The notes under the pieces: model-generated | Database searches by the model: none | The model's input: only the letters and a program-made list of their open reading frames with translations | Told to the model about the DNA's origin: nothing | DNA from: an uncultured Clostridia bacterium | Lineage (GTDB): Bacteria; Bacillota; Clostridia; Oscillospirales; Ruminococcaceae | DNA: 48,299 nucleotides | Reading direction: 5' to 3' | NCBI GenBank assembly: GCA_947649285.1 | Contig: CANSRB010000005.1 | Coordinates: 1-48,299 of the forward strand | Shown: one piece after another, positions 1-9,104 of the stretch | Position numbering within the stretch: the first letter of the stretch is position 1 | Layout: the number at the start of each line of letters is the position of its first letter | Program-made: the position numbers and the translations under genes

Positions 1-1160
1 GGCTTGTCCTGAAGAGATGAAACCAGGGCCAGAGCGACGGAAAGGTCGGCTGCGGGTTCGTCCAGCCGCAGGCCGCCGACCGCGTTGATATAGACATCCA
101 GGGTACCGAAATAATAACCTGCCCTTTTTTCCAGCACCGCCAGCAGGAGGTTCATCCGGTTATAGTCGAATCCGGCGGCAGTCCGGCGGGGCTGTCCAAA
201 TCCGGTTTTCGTCACCAGCGCTTGGACTTCCGCCAGGATCGGCCGGGTTCCCTCCATCACACAAGCGACACAACTGCCGGAAACTCCGCTCGGCCGCCCG
301 GATAAAAACATCATGGAAGGATTTTGTACCTCATTCAGTCCGGAGTCGTTCATTTCGAACATCCCGATTTCATTGGTAGAGCCGTAACGGTTTTTCACAG
401 CCCGCAGGATCCGGTAGGTCAGGTTCCGATCCCCCTCAAAATGGAGTACAGCATCCACGATATGTTCCATTACCTTTGGCCCGGCGATTGCCCCATCTTT
501 ATTGACATGCCCTACAATAAAAATCGGGACGTCTTCGCCTTTGGCTACCCGGAGGAATGCGTTGGTGCTTTCCCGCACCTGGGTGACGCTCCCGGGGGAG
601 GAGGCAATGGCGCTGATGCACATGGTCTGAATGGAATCAATCATCACCAGATCGGGCTTGGTTTGCAGGATGGTATTGCAGATGGATTCCACATCTGTCG
701 AGGCCAGGATGGAAAGCTGGTCGGAATCCACCCGGAGCCGGTTTGCCCGCAGCTTGAGCTGCCGGGCCGACTCCTCTCCTGAAACATAAAGGATCTGGAG
801 CTGTTTCCCCAAATGCTGGCAGATTTGGAGCAGCAGGGTAGATTTCCCGATCCCCGGGTCGCCTCCCAGCAGGACCAAAGAGCCTTTGACAATACCGCCC
901 CCGAGCACCCGGTCCAATTCCTCCAAGCCGGTTCGGAAGCGGATTTCATCCTGTTCGTCAATATCCCGGATCCGCACCGGGGTATGGAGGCTGGCAGCAT
1001 GACGGTTCAGGTTCACTTTGGCAGAAACGGCGGGAGCAGGCGCGCTCTGAACCAATTCTTCCAAGCAATTCCAGTTCCCGCATTCCGGGCAGCGTCCCAT
1101 CCATTTGGGGGCCTGGTAGCCGCATTCCCGGCAGACAAAGCTTATTTTTGATTTGGCCAT
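1..1160 (-). CDS. radA: DNA repair protein RadA (C-terminus cut by window edge)
   Basis: RadA is a RecA-like ATPase that helps process recombination intermediates in the cytoplasm, acting as a branch-migration helicase loaded by RecA. The translation begins MAKSKISFVC and has the N-terminal zinc finger (Cys10, Cys13, Cys24, Cys27), a Walker A motif GGDPGIGKS at about residues 99-107, and a KNRYGS motif near residue 255, which is the RadA signature (KNRFG). About 386 residues are visible, against roughly 450 in the family, so the end of the C-terminal Lon-like domain lies outside the window. The ATG follows AAAGGAG at a spacing of 5. The gene sits 26 bp downstream of cwlD and is probably co-transcribed with it. 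Confidence 0.96.
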   Translation of the reverse strand, partial: MAKSKISFVCRECGYQAPKWMGRCPECGNWNCLEELVQSAPAPAVSAKVNLNRHAASLHTPVRIRDIDEQDEIRFRTGLEELDRVLGGGIVKGSLVLLGGDPGIGKSTLLLQICQHLGKQLQILYVSGEESARQLKLRANRLRVDSDQLSILASTDVESICNTILQTKPDLVMIDSIQTMCISAIASSPGSVTQVRESTNAFLRVAKGEDVPIFIVGHVNKDGAIAGPKVMEHIVDAVLHFEGDRNLTYRILRAVKNRYGSTNEIGMFEMNDSGLNEVQNPSMMFLSGRPSGVSGSCVACVMEGTRPILAEVQALVTKTGFGQPRRTAAGFDYNRMNLLLAVLEKRAGYYFGTLDVYINAVGGLRLDEPAADLSVALALVSSLQDK

Positions 1161-1186
1161 AAAAACTCCTTTATTTTTGCAGGCTT

Positions 1187-1933
1187 TTAATTTGGCGAAG
1201 GCTCGGTATTTTCCGGGTTTCCGCCGGATTGGTATTCCGTGATCCCGGCGAAAATGGTAAACGCCGCTTTTTTTTGGTATTCAGGGTCGCAAAGGTTGGC
1301 GCAGTCTTTGTAGTTGGACAAGAAACCGCACTCCACTAAAACGATCGGGTTTTCCGCGTTATGGATGATATAAACGGCGCTGGTGGATTCCTTGATTTCC
1401 CGGGTATTATCCGGCTGAAGCCGGGTTTGGAAGGATTGCTGAATGGATTCAGCCAGCTGCTTGCTTGCAGGATTTTTCCGTCCATAGAACATCTGGGCTC
1501 CCTGCGAGCTTTCCTGCTGGAATTTATTTTGATGAATGGAAATCACCAGTGCGTCGGGATGCTCCCGGATCAGCTTGAGACGGTTTTTCAGGTCGGACGT
1601 TTTGATTTGAGCGGTTTTTTTGTACTTCGGGTCGTGAACAGATCGGTCATCCTCCCGCGTCATCAGGACTTCATATCCGTTGGCCAGCAGGATATCCCGC
1701 AGACAGAGCGAAATCGCCAGGTTGATTTCCTTTTCTTCCTGGCTGTTGACCCCAATAGCGCCCGGGTCAATTCCTCCATGCCCCGGATCCAGGATTACCA
1801 GCCGGGAGGGAACCGGCGCGGCATTACCCGGAATCAGCCGGAACCACTGGACGGACAGCCCACAGAGCAGCAGAACGGCGGTGAGTATTCCCGCCAGCAG
1901 CAGACCCTGTTTCCTTACCACATAAACCCTCAT
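1187..1933 (-). CDS. cwlD: N-acetylmuramoyl-L-alanine amidase, CwlD type
   Basis: This Amidase_3 zinc enzyme cleaves the bond between muramic acid and the peptide stem. CwlD is the member needed to make muramic delta-lactam in the spore cortex. A membrane anchor lies at residues 9-30, followed by the catalytic domain. Probable zinc ligands and catalytic residues are His52 (DPGHGG), Glu66 or Glu67, His134 (ISIHQN) and Glu201 (LVECGFLSN). The length of 248 aa fits CwlD. The ATG follows a GGAGGAGG ribosome binding site. CwlD is inferred over a general cell-wall amidase from the single N-terminal anchor, the length and the absence of SH3 or SPOR domains. It supports a spore-forming host, as does spoIIR further on. 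Confidence 0.88.
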   Translation of the reverse strand: MRVYVVRKQGLLLAGILTAVLLLCGLSVQWFRLIPGNAAPVPSRLVILDPGHGGIDPGAIGVNSQEEKEINLAISLCLRDILLANGYEVLMTREDDRSVHDPKYKKTAQIKTSDLKNRLKLIREHPDALVISIHQNKFQQESSQGAQMFYGRKNPASKQLAESIQQSFQTRLQPDNTREIKESTSAVYIIHNAENPIVLVECGFLSNYKDCANLCDPEYQKKAAFTIFAGITEYQSGGNPENTEPSPN

Positions 1934-2010
1934 GGAAAAACCTCCTCCATCTGATTTTAACAGTGTTTAATCAGATATATGGGGAGGGACGGGCCGCCTA
2001 GAACCTTCGG

Positions 2011-2568
2011 TCAGGCCAGCCACATATGTTCGATAAAAATTTTCAGCCCGATTAGGATCAAGATGGTGCCGCCGAAAATTTCCGCTTTGGCGTTCAGCTT
2101 CGTGCCTATTTTTCTCCCGATCTGGACAGCGGGAACACTGATTAGGAAGGTGGTCAGCCCGATCAGGCCTACAGCGAAAAAGATATTGACATTCATCGCG
2201 GCGAAGCTGACGCCGACGGCCAGCGCGTCGATGCTGGTAGCGAGGGCCTGCATCAGCAGCAGTCCGGCAGAAAAAGGCTTCAGAGAACATTCTTCGTCAT
2301 GGTGGAACCCATCCCAGACCATTTTCCCGCCGATGAAAGCCAGCAAAATCAGGGCGATCCAATGGTCAAAAGTGGAAATCTGGTCGGAAAAAAGGGAACC
2401 GGCGAAGTATCCAGCCAAGGGCATGGCGGCTTGAAAAAAACCAAAGGCCAGCCCGACAGCCAGGCTTTTTTTCCAGTCCAGCCGGAAGCACATCCCGTCG
2501 GACATGGATACCGCGCAGGCGTCCATGGAAAGGCCAATGCCGATCAGCAGGATTTCAAAAAAATTCAT
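2011..2568 (-). CDS. mntP: MntP-family manganese efflux pump
   Basis: This is a small six-helix membrane protein of the MntP (YebN) family, which exports Mn(II) across the cytoplasmic membrane. The N-terminus has the family signature GIGLSMDACAVS with an intramembrane Asp, and a second repeat further on has ATSIDALAVGVS with its own Asp, reflecting the internal two-fold repeat. The open frame reaches back to a TTG at 2583, but a GGAG lies inside that extension, 9 nt before the ATG at 2568. I therefore use the ATG, giving 185 aa. Mn-responsive MntP genes in some bacteria carry yybP-ykoY leaders; none is visible in the 31 bp between this gene and tgt. Confidence 0.9.
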   Translation of the reverse strand: MNFFEILLIGIGLSMDACAVSMSDGMCFRLDWKKSLAVGLAFGFFQAAMPLAGYFAGSLFSDQISTFDHWIALILLAFIGGKMVWDGFHHDEECSLKPFSAGLLLMQALATSIDALAVGVSFAAMNVNIFFAVGLIGLTTFLISVPAVQIGRKIGTKLNAKAEIFGGTILILIGLKIFIEHMWLA

Positions 2569-2599
2569 GCGGTTTTTCTCCAATCTGCGTTAGATTTTG

Positions 2600-3757
<1,158 letters not shown>

Positions 3758-3781
3758 TCAAAGCGGGCTTAAGCCGGAAGG

Positions 3782-4807
3782 TCAGCAGATCAGCATGGCG
3801 TCCCCAAAGGAGAAAAAGCGGTACTGTTCCTGAACGGCGGCATGGTAGGCATTCATGGTATTTTCATAGCCGCAAAAGGCCGCAACCAGCATAATCAGGG
3901 TGCTTTCCGGCAGGTGGAAGTTGGTGATCAGCCCGTCCAGCACCTTGAAGGTATAACCGGGGTAAATGAAGATATCGGTATAGCCGCTGCACTCCTCGAT
4001 TTTCCCGTGGAAAGAGGCGACGCGTTCCAGTGTGCGGCAGGAGGTTGTTCCGACGGCGATGACCCGGCCGCCGGCTTTTTTTGTCCGGTTGATCTGTTCC
4101 GCGGTTTTAGCCGGGAGGAAAAAATGCTCGGAGTGCATCCGATGGTTTTGCAGGTTGTCCTCCTTGACCGGACGGAAGGTTCCCAGCCCGACATGAAGAG
4201 TGACCTCGGCAATCCCGACCCCCATGTCCCGTATTTTCTTCAGCAGCTCTTCGGTAAAATGCAGCCCGGCAGTCGGAGCGGCGGCCGAACCGAGATCTTT
4301 GCTGTAGTTGGTTTGGTAGCGCTCCTGATCCTCCAGGGTTTGGGTGATATAAGGCGGGAGGGGCATCTGGCCGATCCGGTCCAGCACGGAAAAAATATTT
4401 TCTTTGCAGGAAAAACGGATGATCCGGTTTCCGTCCTCCTGTACTTCTAAAATTTCTCCCCGAAGCAGGCCCTCCCCAAAGCAGAGCCTGGCTCCGGCGC
4501 GGGCGCGTTTGCCGGGCTTGACCAGGGTTTCCCAGCAGTCCGCCGACTTCTGCTCCAGCAGGAGCAGCTCGACGTTGGCTCCGGTATCCTCCCGCCTGCC
4601 ATAAAGCCGGGCCGGGATGACGCGGGAATTATTGATGACCAGCAGGTCGCCGGGGCGGAGGAAGTCTGTAAGCTGGGAAAAGCGGCTGTGTTTCAGTGAC
4701 CCGCTGTGCCGGTCCAACTGCATCAGCCGGGAGCTGTCCCGGGGTTCGGCCGGGGTCTGGGCGATCAGCTCCTCCGGAAGGTCGTAGTAAAAATCACTTG
4801 TTTTCAT
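3782..4807 (-). CDS. queA: S-adenosylmethionine:tRNA ribosyltransferase-isomerase
   Basis: QueA transfers and rearranges the ribosyl part of SAM onto preQ1-tRNA, making epoxyqueuosine. The protein starts [17 protein letters not shown] and has the family stretches [51 protein letters not shown] and [13 protein letters not shown]. The open frame extends 47 codons further upstream, but the family N-terminus begins at the ATG at 4807, which has AGAAAGG 7 nt before it. The protein is 341 aa, the usual length. It is transcribed away from the lysine-riboswitch promoter of asd, so the 490-bp gap carries divergent control regions. Confidence 0.97.
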   Translation of the reverse strand: MKTSDFYYDLPEELIAQTPAEPRDSSRLMQLDRHSGSLKHSRFSQLTDFLRPGDLLVINNSRVIPARLYGRREDTGANVELLLLEQKSADCWETLVKPGKRARAGARLCFGEGLLRGEILEVQEDGNRIIRFSCKENIFSVLDRIGQMPLPPYITQTLEDQERYQTNYSKDLGSAAAPTAGLHFTEELLKKIRDMGVGIAEVTLHVGLGTFRPVKEDNLQNHRMHSEHFFLPAKTAEQINRTKKAGGRVIAVGTTSCRTLERVASFHGKIEECSGYTDIFIYPGYTFKVLDGLITNFHLPESTLIMLVAAFCGYENTMNAYHAAVQEQYRFFSFGDAMLIC

Positions 4808-4871
4808 ATGAATGCCTTTCTGAATACTGCGGCGGAGTGAGGGCCGCAGGGAATCTCTTGGTAAGACAGGA

Positions 4872-4895
4872 ATTTCCCGCATTAAATCGGGAAAT
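4872..4895. promoter_or_regulatory. Inverted repeat between queA and the asd promoter
   Basis: Arms ATTTCCCG and CGGGAAAT (8 bp, perfect) are separated by 8 nt. The repeat ends 4 nt before the -35 box of the asd promoter and lies in the queA leader. It could be a regulator site for either direction or a hairpin in the queA transcript. No known regulator is assigned. Confidence 0.45.
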
Positions 4896-4898
4896 GGA

Positions 4899-4927
4899 TT
4901 GACATTTGTCGGCCGCCGTGCTATGAT
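4899..4927 (+). promoter_or_regulatory. Sigma-A promoter of the asd-dapA transcript
   Basis: A consensus -35 TTGACA at 4899-4904 and a -10 TATGAT at 4922-4927 are separated by exactly 17 bp. The expected start near 4934 lies about 20 nt before the lysine riboswitch. Confidence 0.88.
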
Positions 4928-4956
4928 AACACCAATACGCGAACGCATGAAAGAAT

Positions 4957-5118
4957 CGGATAGAGGCCGCGGATTTCAAAAGTAAGCTGTGGGAGGCCGC
5001 CAGGCCGTTGAAAACAGCCCAAAGGGGAAGCCGCCGAAGGATTCCTCTTGGCAGGAGGGTCCTGATTTTGCAGTGAAAAACTGTAAAATTGTCATCAATT
5101 ATGATGGAGAGCTATCGG
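4957..5118 (+). promoter_or_regulatory. Lysine riboswitch (L box)
   Basis: The L-box conserved core is present in order: GATAGAGG, then TTCAAAAGTA, an AAAGGGGAAG block followed by GCCGAAGG, then CTTGGC and GGGTCCTGA, and finally GGAGAGCTATC. The P1 helix closes by pairing GATAG (4959-4963) with CTATC (5112-5116). It lies between a strong promoter and a terminator ahead of asd. In this family, lysine binding favours the terminator, so lysine should reduce transcription of asd and dapA. Confidence 0.94.
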
Positions 5119-5171
5119 CAGTGGCGGCAGTTTTGTCGAACCAGTCAATATTCCCTATTATAGTACAAGAT

Positions 5172-5196
5172 GAACCGGTTTTCAACCGGTTTTTTT
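5172..5196 (+). terminator. Riboswitch-linked intrinsic terminator
   Basis: A 9-bp stem (GAACCGGTT against AACCGGTTT, with one G-T pair) has a TTC loop and runs into a T7 tract at 5190-5196. It lies about 55 nt after the aptamer and 100 nt before asd, the position expected for the expression platform. Confidence 0.9.
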
Positions 5197-5295
5197 CATC
5201 CCTTCGGCAGAAAAAACCTGTCTTAAATGCGGAAGGCGTGTCATAAAAGTATAAGAGTGATGAAATACAGAGAATCAGAAAGGATTTGAGTTTGT

Positions 5296-6378
5296 ATGAA
5301 AACATTTAAAGTCGGTATTATTGGCGCAACGGGCATGGTCGGCCAGCGGTTTGCGATTTTATTGGAAAATCATCCCTGGTTCCAGGTCACCTTGCTGGCG
5401 GCTTCAGCGCGCAGTGCAGGGAAAACCTATGAAGAAGCGGTCGGGAGCCGCTGGGCAATGCCGAAGCCGATGCCTCAGGCATTGCGGAACCTGGTTGTGC
5501 GGGACGCTTCCCAGGAGATGGAAGCCATTGCGAAAGAGGTTGACTTTGTGTTCTGCGCGGTAGATATGCCGAAGGACCAAATCAAGAAGCTGGAGGAGGA
5601 TTACGCGAAGCTGGAATGCCCGGTCATCTCCAACAACTCCGCCCACCGCGGGACTCCGGATGTCCCGATGATCGTGCCGGAGATCAACCCGGAGCACGCG
5701 GAGGTTATCTCCGCACAGCGCAAACGTCTGGGAACCAAACGGGGCTTTATTGCGGTAAAATCCAACTGTTCGCTCCAAAGCTATGTGCCCGCGCTTCATC
5801 CGCTGATGGAGGAATTCGGCGTGACGGAAGCGCTGGCCTGCACCTACCAGGCGATTTCCGGAGCTGGAAAAACCTTTGAAACCTTCCCGGAGATTGTGGA
5901 TAATGTGATCCCGTTTATCGGCGGGGAAGAGGAGAAAAGCGAGCTGGAGCCGCTGAAAATCTGGGGTAAAATCGAGGACGGCCGCATCCTGAACGCAGAA
6001 ACCCCCTCGATTACCACCCAATGCCTGCGGGTTCCGGTCAGCGATGGGCATACGGCGGCGGTGTTCGTCCGCTTTGCGAAAAAGCCCTCTCTAGAGGAGG
6101 TCAAGGCCCGCTGGGCAGCCTTCCGCGGTGCTCCGCAGGAGCTGGAGCTTCCCTCCGCGCCCAAGCAGTTCCTGCATTATTTTGAGGAAGATAACCGTCC
6201 CCAGGCCAAGCTGGACCGGGATTTGGAAAATGGGATGGCGGTTTCAATCGGGCGTCTGCGGGAGGACCGGCAGTATGACTACAAATTTGTCTGCCTGTCC
6301 CACAACACGGTTCGGGGCGCAGCCGGCGGCGCTGTGCTGATGGCGGAACTTCTGGCGGCGAAGGGGTATCTGGATTGA
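5296..6378 (+). CDS. asd: Aspartate-semialdehyde dehydrogenase
   Basis: Asd reduces aspartyl phosphate to aspartate semialdehyde with NADPH, the branch point to lysine, diaminopimelate, threonine and methionine. The NADP-binding motif GIIGATGMVGQR is at residues 7-18, the catalytic Cys is Cys158 in KSNCSL, and the catalytic His is His252 in SDGHTAAV. At 360 aa and with these motifs it resembles the archaeal/fungal-like class more than the classic E. coli class. It is the first gene behind the lysine riboswitch, with dapA 236 bp downstream. The start ATG has AAAGGA 11 nt upstream. Confidence 0.96.
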   Translation: MKTFKVGIIGATGMVGQRFAILLENHPWFQVTLLAASARSAGKTYEEAVGSRWAMPKPMPQALRNLVVRDASQEMEAIAKEVDFVFCAVDMPKDQIKKLEEDYAKLECPVISNNSAHRGTPDVPMIVPEINPEHAEVISAQRKRLGTKRGFIAVKSNCSLQSYVPALHPLMEEFGVTEALACTYQAISGAGKTFETFPEIVDNVIPFIGGEEEKSELEPLKIWGKIEDGRILNAETPSITTQCLRVPVSDGHTAAVFVRFAKKPSLEEVKARWAAFRGAPQELELPSAPKQFLHYFEEDNRPQAKLDRDLENGMAVSIGRLREDRQYDYKFVCLSHNTVRGAAGGAVLMAELLAAKGYLD

Positions 6379-6462
6379 TTTCGCGGAAGAATAAGAACGT
6401 ATTTTCTTCCGTTTGCATAGGATAACAGGGAAAATAGCTCCGGCCGGATTTCGGCGGTATAT

Positions 6463-6592
6463 TATTACTTCCGAACTGAAAAGGCCGGAAGTAATATCTG
6501 CCATGTTTTGCGGTTGCCGCCGTTTACGGCGGCAACCGCAAAACGGCTCAAATCAAATGTATTATTTCCGAATTAAAAATTCGGAAATAATA
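6463..6592. repeat. Cluster of three hairpins between asd and dapA
   Basis: Three consecutive inverted repeats fill the gap. The first has 11-bp arms at 6463-6473 and 6486-6496 with a 12-nt loop. The second has an 18-bp perfect stem, GC-rich, at 6505-6522 and 6527-6544, with loop TTTA. The third has a 15-bp perfect stem at 6560-6574 and 6578-6592 with loop AAA. The two AT-rich outer hairpins share the pattern tATTAyTTCCG and both end near AATATCTG. No T tract follows the strong middle hairpin, so it is not a standard terminator. They may set the relative amounts of asd and dapA message or be a small palindromic repeat. Confidence 0.75.
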
Positions 6593-6614
6593 TCTGGAAA
6601 GGAATGTGACCTTC

Positions 6615-7505
6615 TTGAAAAAAACAATTTTTACTGGAGCGGGCGTGGCCATTGTGACCCCCATGCATCCGGATGGTTCCATCCACTATGAAAAGCTGGG
6701 GGAACTGATTGATTTCCAAATTGAACGGCACACCGATGCCATTGTTATCTGTGGGACGACCGGGGAATCCGCCACGATGACGGATCAGGAACATATTGAC
6801 TGCATTCGTTATGCGGTGGAGCGTACAGCGGGCCGGGTGCCGGTCATCGCCGGAGCGGGCAGCAACGATACCCGGTATGCGGTGGAGCTTTCCAAAGAAG
6901 CCGCACGGCTTGGTGCGGACGCTTTGCTTCACGTGACCCCCTATTATAATAAGACCTCGCAGCGGGGCTTGGTGCGGCATTTTACCGAGGTTGCGGACGC
7001 AACGGATCTGCCGGTTATTCTCTACAGCGTTCCCAGCCGGACGGGAGTAAATATCCTGCCCGAAACCTGTAGGGTTCTTTCGGAGCATCCCAATATTACC
7101 GCGATTAAAGAGGCCAGCGGGAATATCAGTCAGGTGGCGGAGATCCGGGCCCTTTGCGGGGAGGAACTGGACGTTTACTCGGGGGATGACAACCAGATTG
7201 TCCCGGTATTGTCGCTGGGCGGCAAGGGGGTTATTTCGGTGCTGTCGAATGTGCTCCCTCAGGAAACCCACGATATCTGCGCCCGTTTCTTCGCGGGGGA
7301 TGTAGCCGGGTCGGCGGAGCTTCAGCTGAAATATCTGGAACTGATTAAGGCGCTGTTCATGGATGTCAACCCGATCCCGGTGAAGGAAGCGATGAATCAG
7401 TTGGGCTGGGAGGTCGGCGAATGCCGTCTGCCCCTGCTCGAAATGACGGATACCCAGAAGCAGGCATTGGCAGGAGCCTTGAAACGGGCGAATGTGGCTC
7501 GGTAA
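6615..7505 (+). CDS. dapA: 4-hydroxy-tetrahydrodipicolinate synthase
   Basis: DapA condenses pyruvate with aspartate semialdehyde, the committed step to diaminopimelate and lysine. Visible active-site parts are GTTGES (residues 47-52), Tyr111 in VTPYYNK, Tyr137 in ILYSVPSRTG, and the Schiff-base Lys165 in ITAIKEASGN. The family N-terminus MKKTIFTGAG matches a TTG start at 6615, which has AAAGGA 11 nt upstream. A GTG at 6606 in the same frame is only 2 nt from that site and is less likely. The length is 296 aa. It shares the asd transcript and is followed by a strong terminator. Confidence 0.95.
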   Translation: MKKTIFTGAGVAIVTPMHPDGSIHYEKLGELIDFQIERHTDAIVICGTTGESATMTDQEHIDCIRYAVERTAGRVPVIAGAGSNDTRYAVELSKEAARLGADALLHVTPYYNKTSQRGLVRHFTEVADATDLPVILYSVPSRTGVNILPETCRVLSEHPNITAIKEASGNISQVAEIRALCGEELDVYSGDDNQIVPVLSLGGKGVISVLSNVLPQETHDICARFFAGDVAGSAELQLKYLELIKALFMDVNPIPVKEAMNQLGWEVGECRLPLLEMTDTQKQALAGALKRANVAR

Positions 7506-7543
7506 GCGGACGGAATAGGCCGATGAAATAAAAAGAAGCGGAA

Positions 7544-7574
7544 GCCCTCATCCCATTGGGATGAGGGCTTTTTT
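7544..7574 (+). terminator. Intrinsic terminator after dapA
   Basis: An 11-bp perfect stem (GCCCTCATCCC / GGGATGAGGGC) with loop ATT is followed by T6. It ends the asd-dapA transcript. Confidence 0.95.
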
Positions 7575-7605
7575 GGCGAGACAAGGGCCCTGATGTCGAA
7601 AATCC

Positions 7606-7634
7606 TTGTATCTACACGGATTTTATGGTAGAAT
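7606..7634 (+). promoter_or_regulatory. Sigma-A promoter for the acyltransferase gene
   Basis: TTGTAT at 7606-7611, a 17-bp spacer, and TAGAAT at 7629-7634. The gene starts 62 bp further on. Confidence 0.6.
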
Positions 7635-7695
7635 TTTTCCTGAAAAAGGCTTTGTTTTTTATTCTCGGATTACAAAAAAAGAGGGAGTTGCAGTA

Positions 7696-8835
7696 ATGAA
7701 AAATATTTCAAATATTCCATTAAATGGAAACGGGGGGGGGGGGGCAGCCAATCCTGCTCCGCGTAATTATCAATTAGATGTATTGAAGCTCGTTTTTACG
7801 CTGTTTGTTTTTGTCAGCCATACCTTTATTTTTATTGGTGAAAATACAAGGTTTAAACCGCCTTACGGTTTAGGCTGGGTATCGGTGCATTTCTTTTTTA
7901 TTGTTTCGGGGCTGCTGATGGTTAACAGCTACATGAAACGGGAGGACGGTCTTCCGGCCTGCGGCAAGCGCTCCATGCAGTTTGTGCTGCGTAAATTCAA
8001 GGGGATCGCCCTGCCGTATTATATTTCAACACTGTTTTCTATCCTTCTTTATTTTTTGATTAAGGAAAGGAATAATCCCATCCGGACCATCATCCAGGAT
8101 ATCCCTCAATTGCTTGGTGTGCGGCAGGTGGGGCTGTTTTATTCCGATTTTAACGGTGTTACTTGGTATATCTCCGCTATGCTGATCTGTATGCTTCCTT
8201 TGCATTACCTGCTTTCCAAAAACAAAAATTTTTTCCTTTATGTCTTTTCTCCTCTGGCGATCTTGATACTCTTTAGTTACGCCAGCAGTCTGGAAAAACC
8301 AATGCTGCATCATATGCAGTTCTATGGGTTCATTTCGGGCTCCCTGCTCCGAGGGGTATTGGGTATCTGCTCCGGTGCAGTGGCCTGGACGATCAGCAGT
8401 AAATTGCGGGAGATGGTGCAAACAAAGCCCCAGAAGGTCCTAGCTACCGCAGCGGAGATCCTGCTATATTTACTTTTCTTTGCCGTATTTTTAACTCCCG
8501 GGCAGAATCACAAAACTCTCTTTTCGATTCTGCTGATCCTGCCGATCCCGATTGCGATTACCTTCAGCGGGGTAAGCTATGCGGCGATGTTATTCCGGTG
8601 GGATAAACTCCGCTATCTGGAGCCTTTGAGCCTGATGATTTATTTCAATCATTATATAGCTAGAATGGTAGTTGAGGCTTGCCTTCCCGGACGGAGCTAT
8701 AAATTCAATGTGGCGGTGATGTTCGGGCTCACCGTCCTGATCTGTGCTCTTTATTTCGTCATCATCAAGCTTCTGCGGCTTCTCTGGAACAAGAAGCTCA
8801 AGCCGGTCTTTTCCAATTCAGAAACGCCGGCCTGA
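7696..8835 (+). CDS. Acyltransferase family 3 membrane protein
   Basis: This is a polytopic membrane protein of the Acyltransferase_3 (OafA/OatA-type) family, whose members transfer acetyl or other acyl groups to surface polysaccharides or peptidoglycan. The translation has NYQLDVLKLVFTLFVFVSHTF at the first helix with the conserved His, then about ten hydrophobic segments. The ATG at 7696 follows GAGGGAG at a spacing of 8 and gives 379 aa; the frame is open further upstream but without a ribosome site. A G13 tract begins at codon 13 and encodes four glycines. The sequence is more AT-rich than its lysine-pathway neighbours. It stands as its own unit with a promoter between dapA and dapB. The substrate cannot be told from sequence. 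Confidence 0.88.
   Translation: MKNISNIPLNGNGGGGAANPAPRNYQLDVLKLVFTLFVFVSHTFIFIGENTRFKPPYGLGWVSVHFFFIVSGLLMVNSYMKREDGLPACGKRSMQFVLRKFKGIALPYYISTLFSILLYFLIKERNNPIRTIIQDIPQLLGVRQVGLFYSDFNGVTWYISAMLICMLPLHYLLSKNKNFFLYVFSPLAILILFSYASSLEKPMLHHMQFYGFISGSLLRGVLGICSGAVAWTISSKLREMVQTKPQKVLATAAEILLYLLFFAVFLTPGQNHKTLFSILLILPIPIAITFSGVSYAAMLFRWDKLRYLEPLSLMIYFNHYIARMVVEACLPGRSYKFNVAVMFGLTVLICALYFVIIKLLRLLWNKKLKPVFSNSETPA
7732..7744 (+). repeat. Homopolymeric G13 tract inside the acyltransferase gene
   Basis: Thirteen consecutive G residues span codons 13-16 and the first base of codon 17. As given, the frame is open. A change by one or two G would shift the rest of the gene out of frame. Confidence 0.9.
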
Positions 8836-8952
8836 CCCGGATTGAAGTATGAACCTTTAGGGCGCTGTTTGGATTTATTCCGGCAGCGCTTTGGTATTTT
8901 CTTTCTTTCGGGAAAAAGAGCGAAAAAAGATGCAAATTAAACAACTCTATGC

Positions 8953-9056
8953 TATAATGAACACAAAACCAGGATGGCCAGGGCAATGTTTGTGCTATGG
9001 GCTTCCCCCTGAAGGCCGATTATCGCATTTTGCTTCGCTTTATGCCATCATCCTGG
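8953..9056 (+). promoter_or_regulatory. dapB promoter and folded leader
   Basis: A -10 TATAAT lies at 8953-8958 with only a weak -35. The transcript would then contain CCAGGATG (8969-8976), able to pair with CATCCTGG (9049-9056), enclosing about 70 nt that hold a smaller GGCTTC/GAAGgCC hairpin. I do not recognise a known riboswitch here. The rest of the 269-bp gap before dapB shows no gene. Confidence 0.5.
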
Positions 9057-9104
9057 ATTTTCATAATTCATTGAAAATACTCGAAAATAAAGGAATGGGA
9101 TTGT

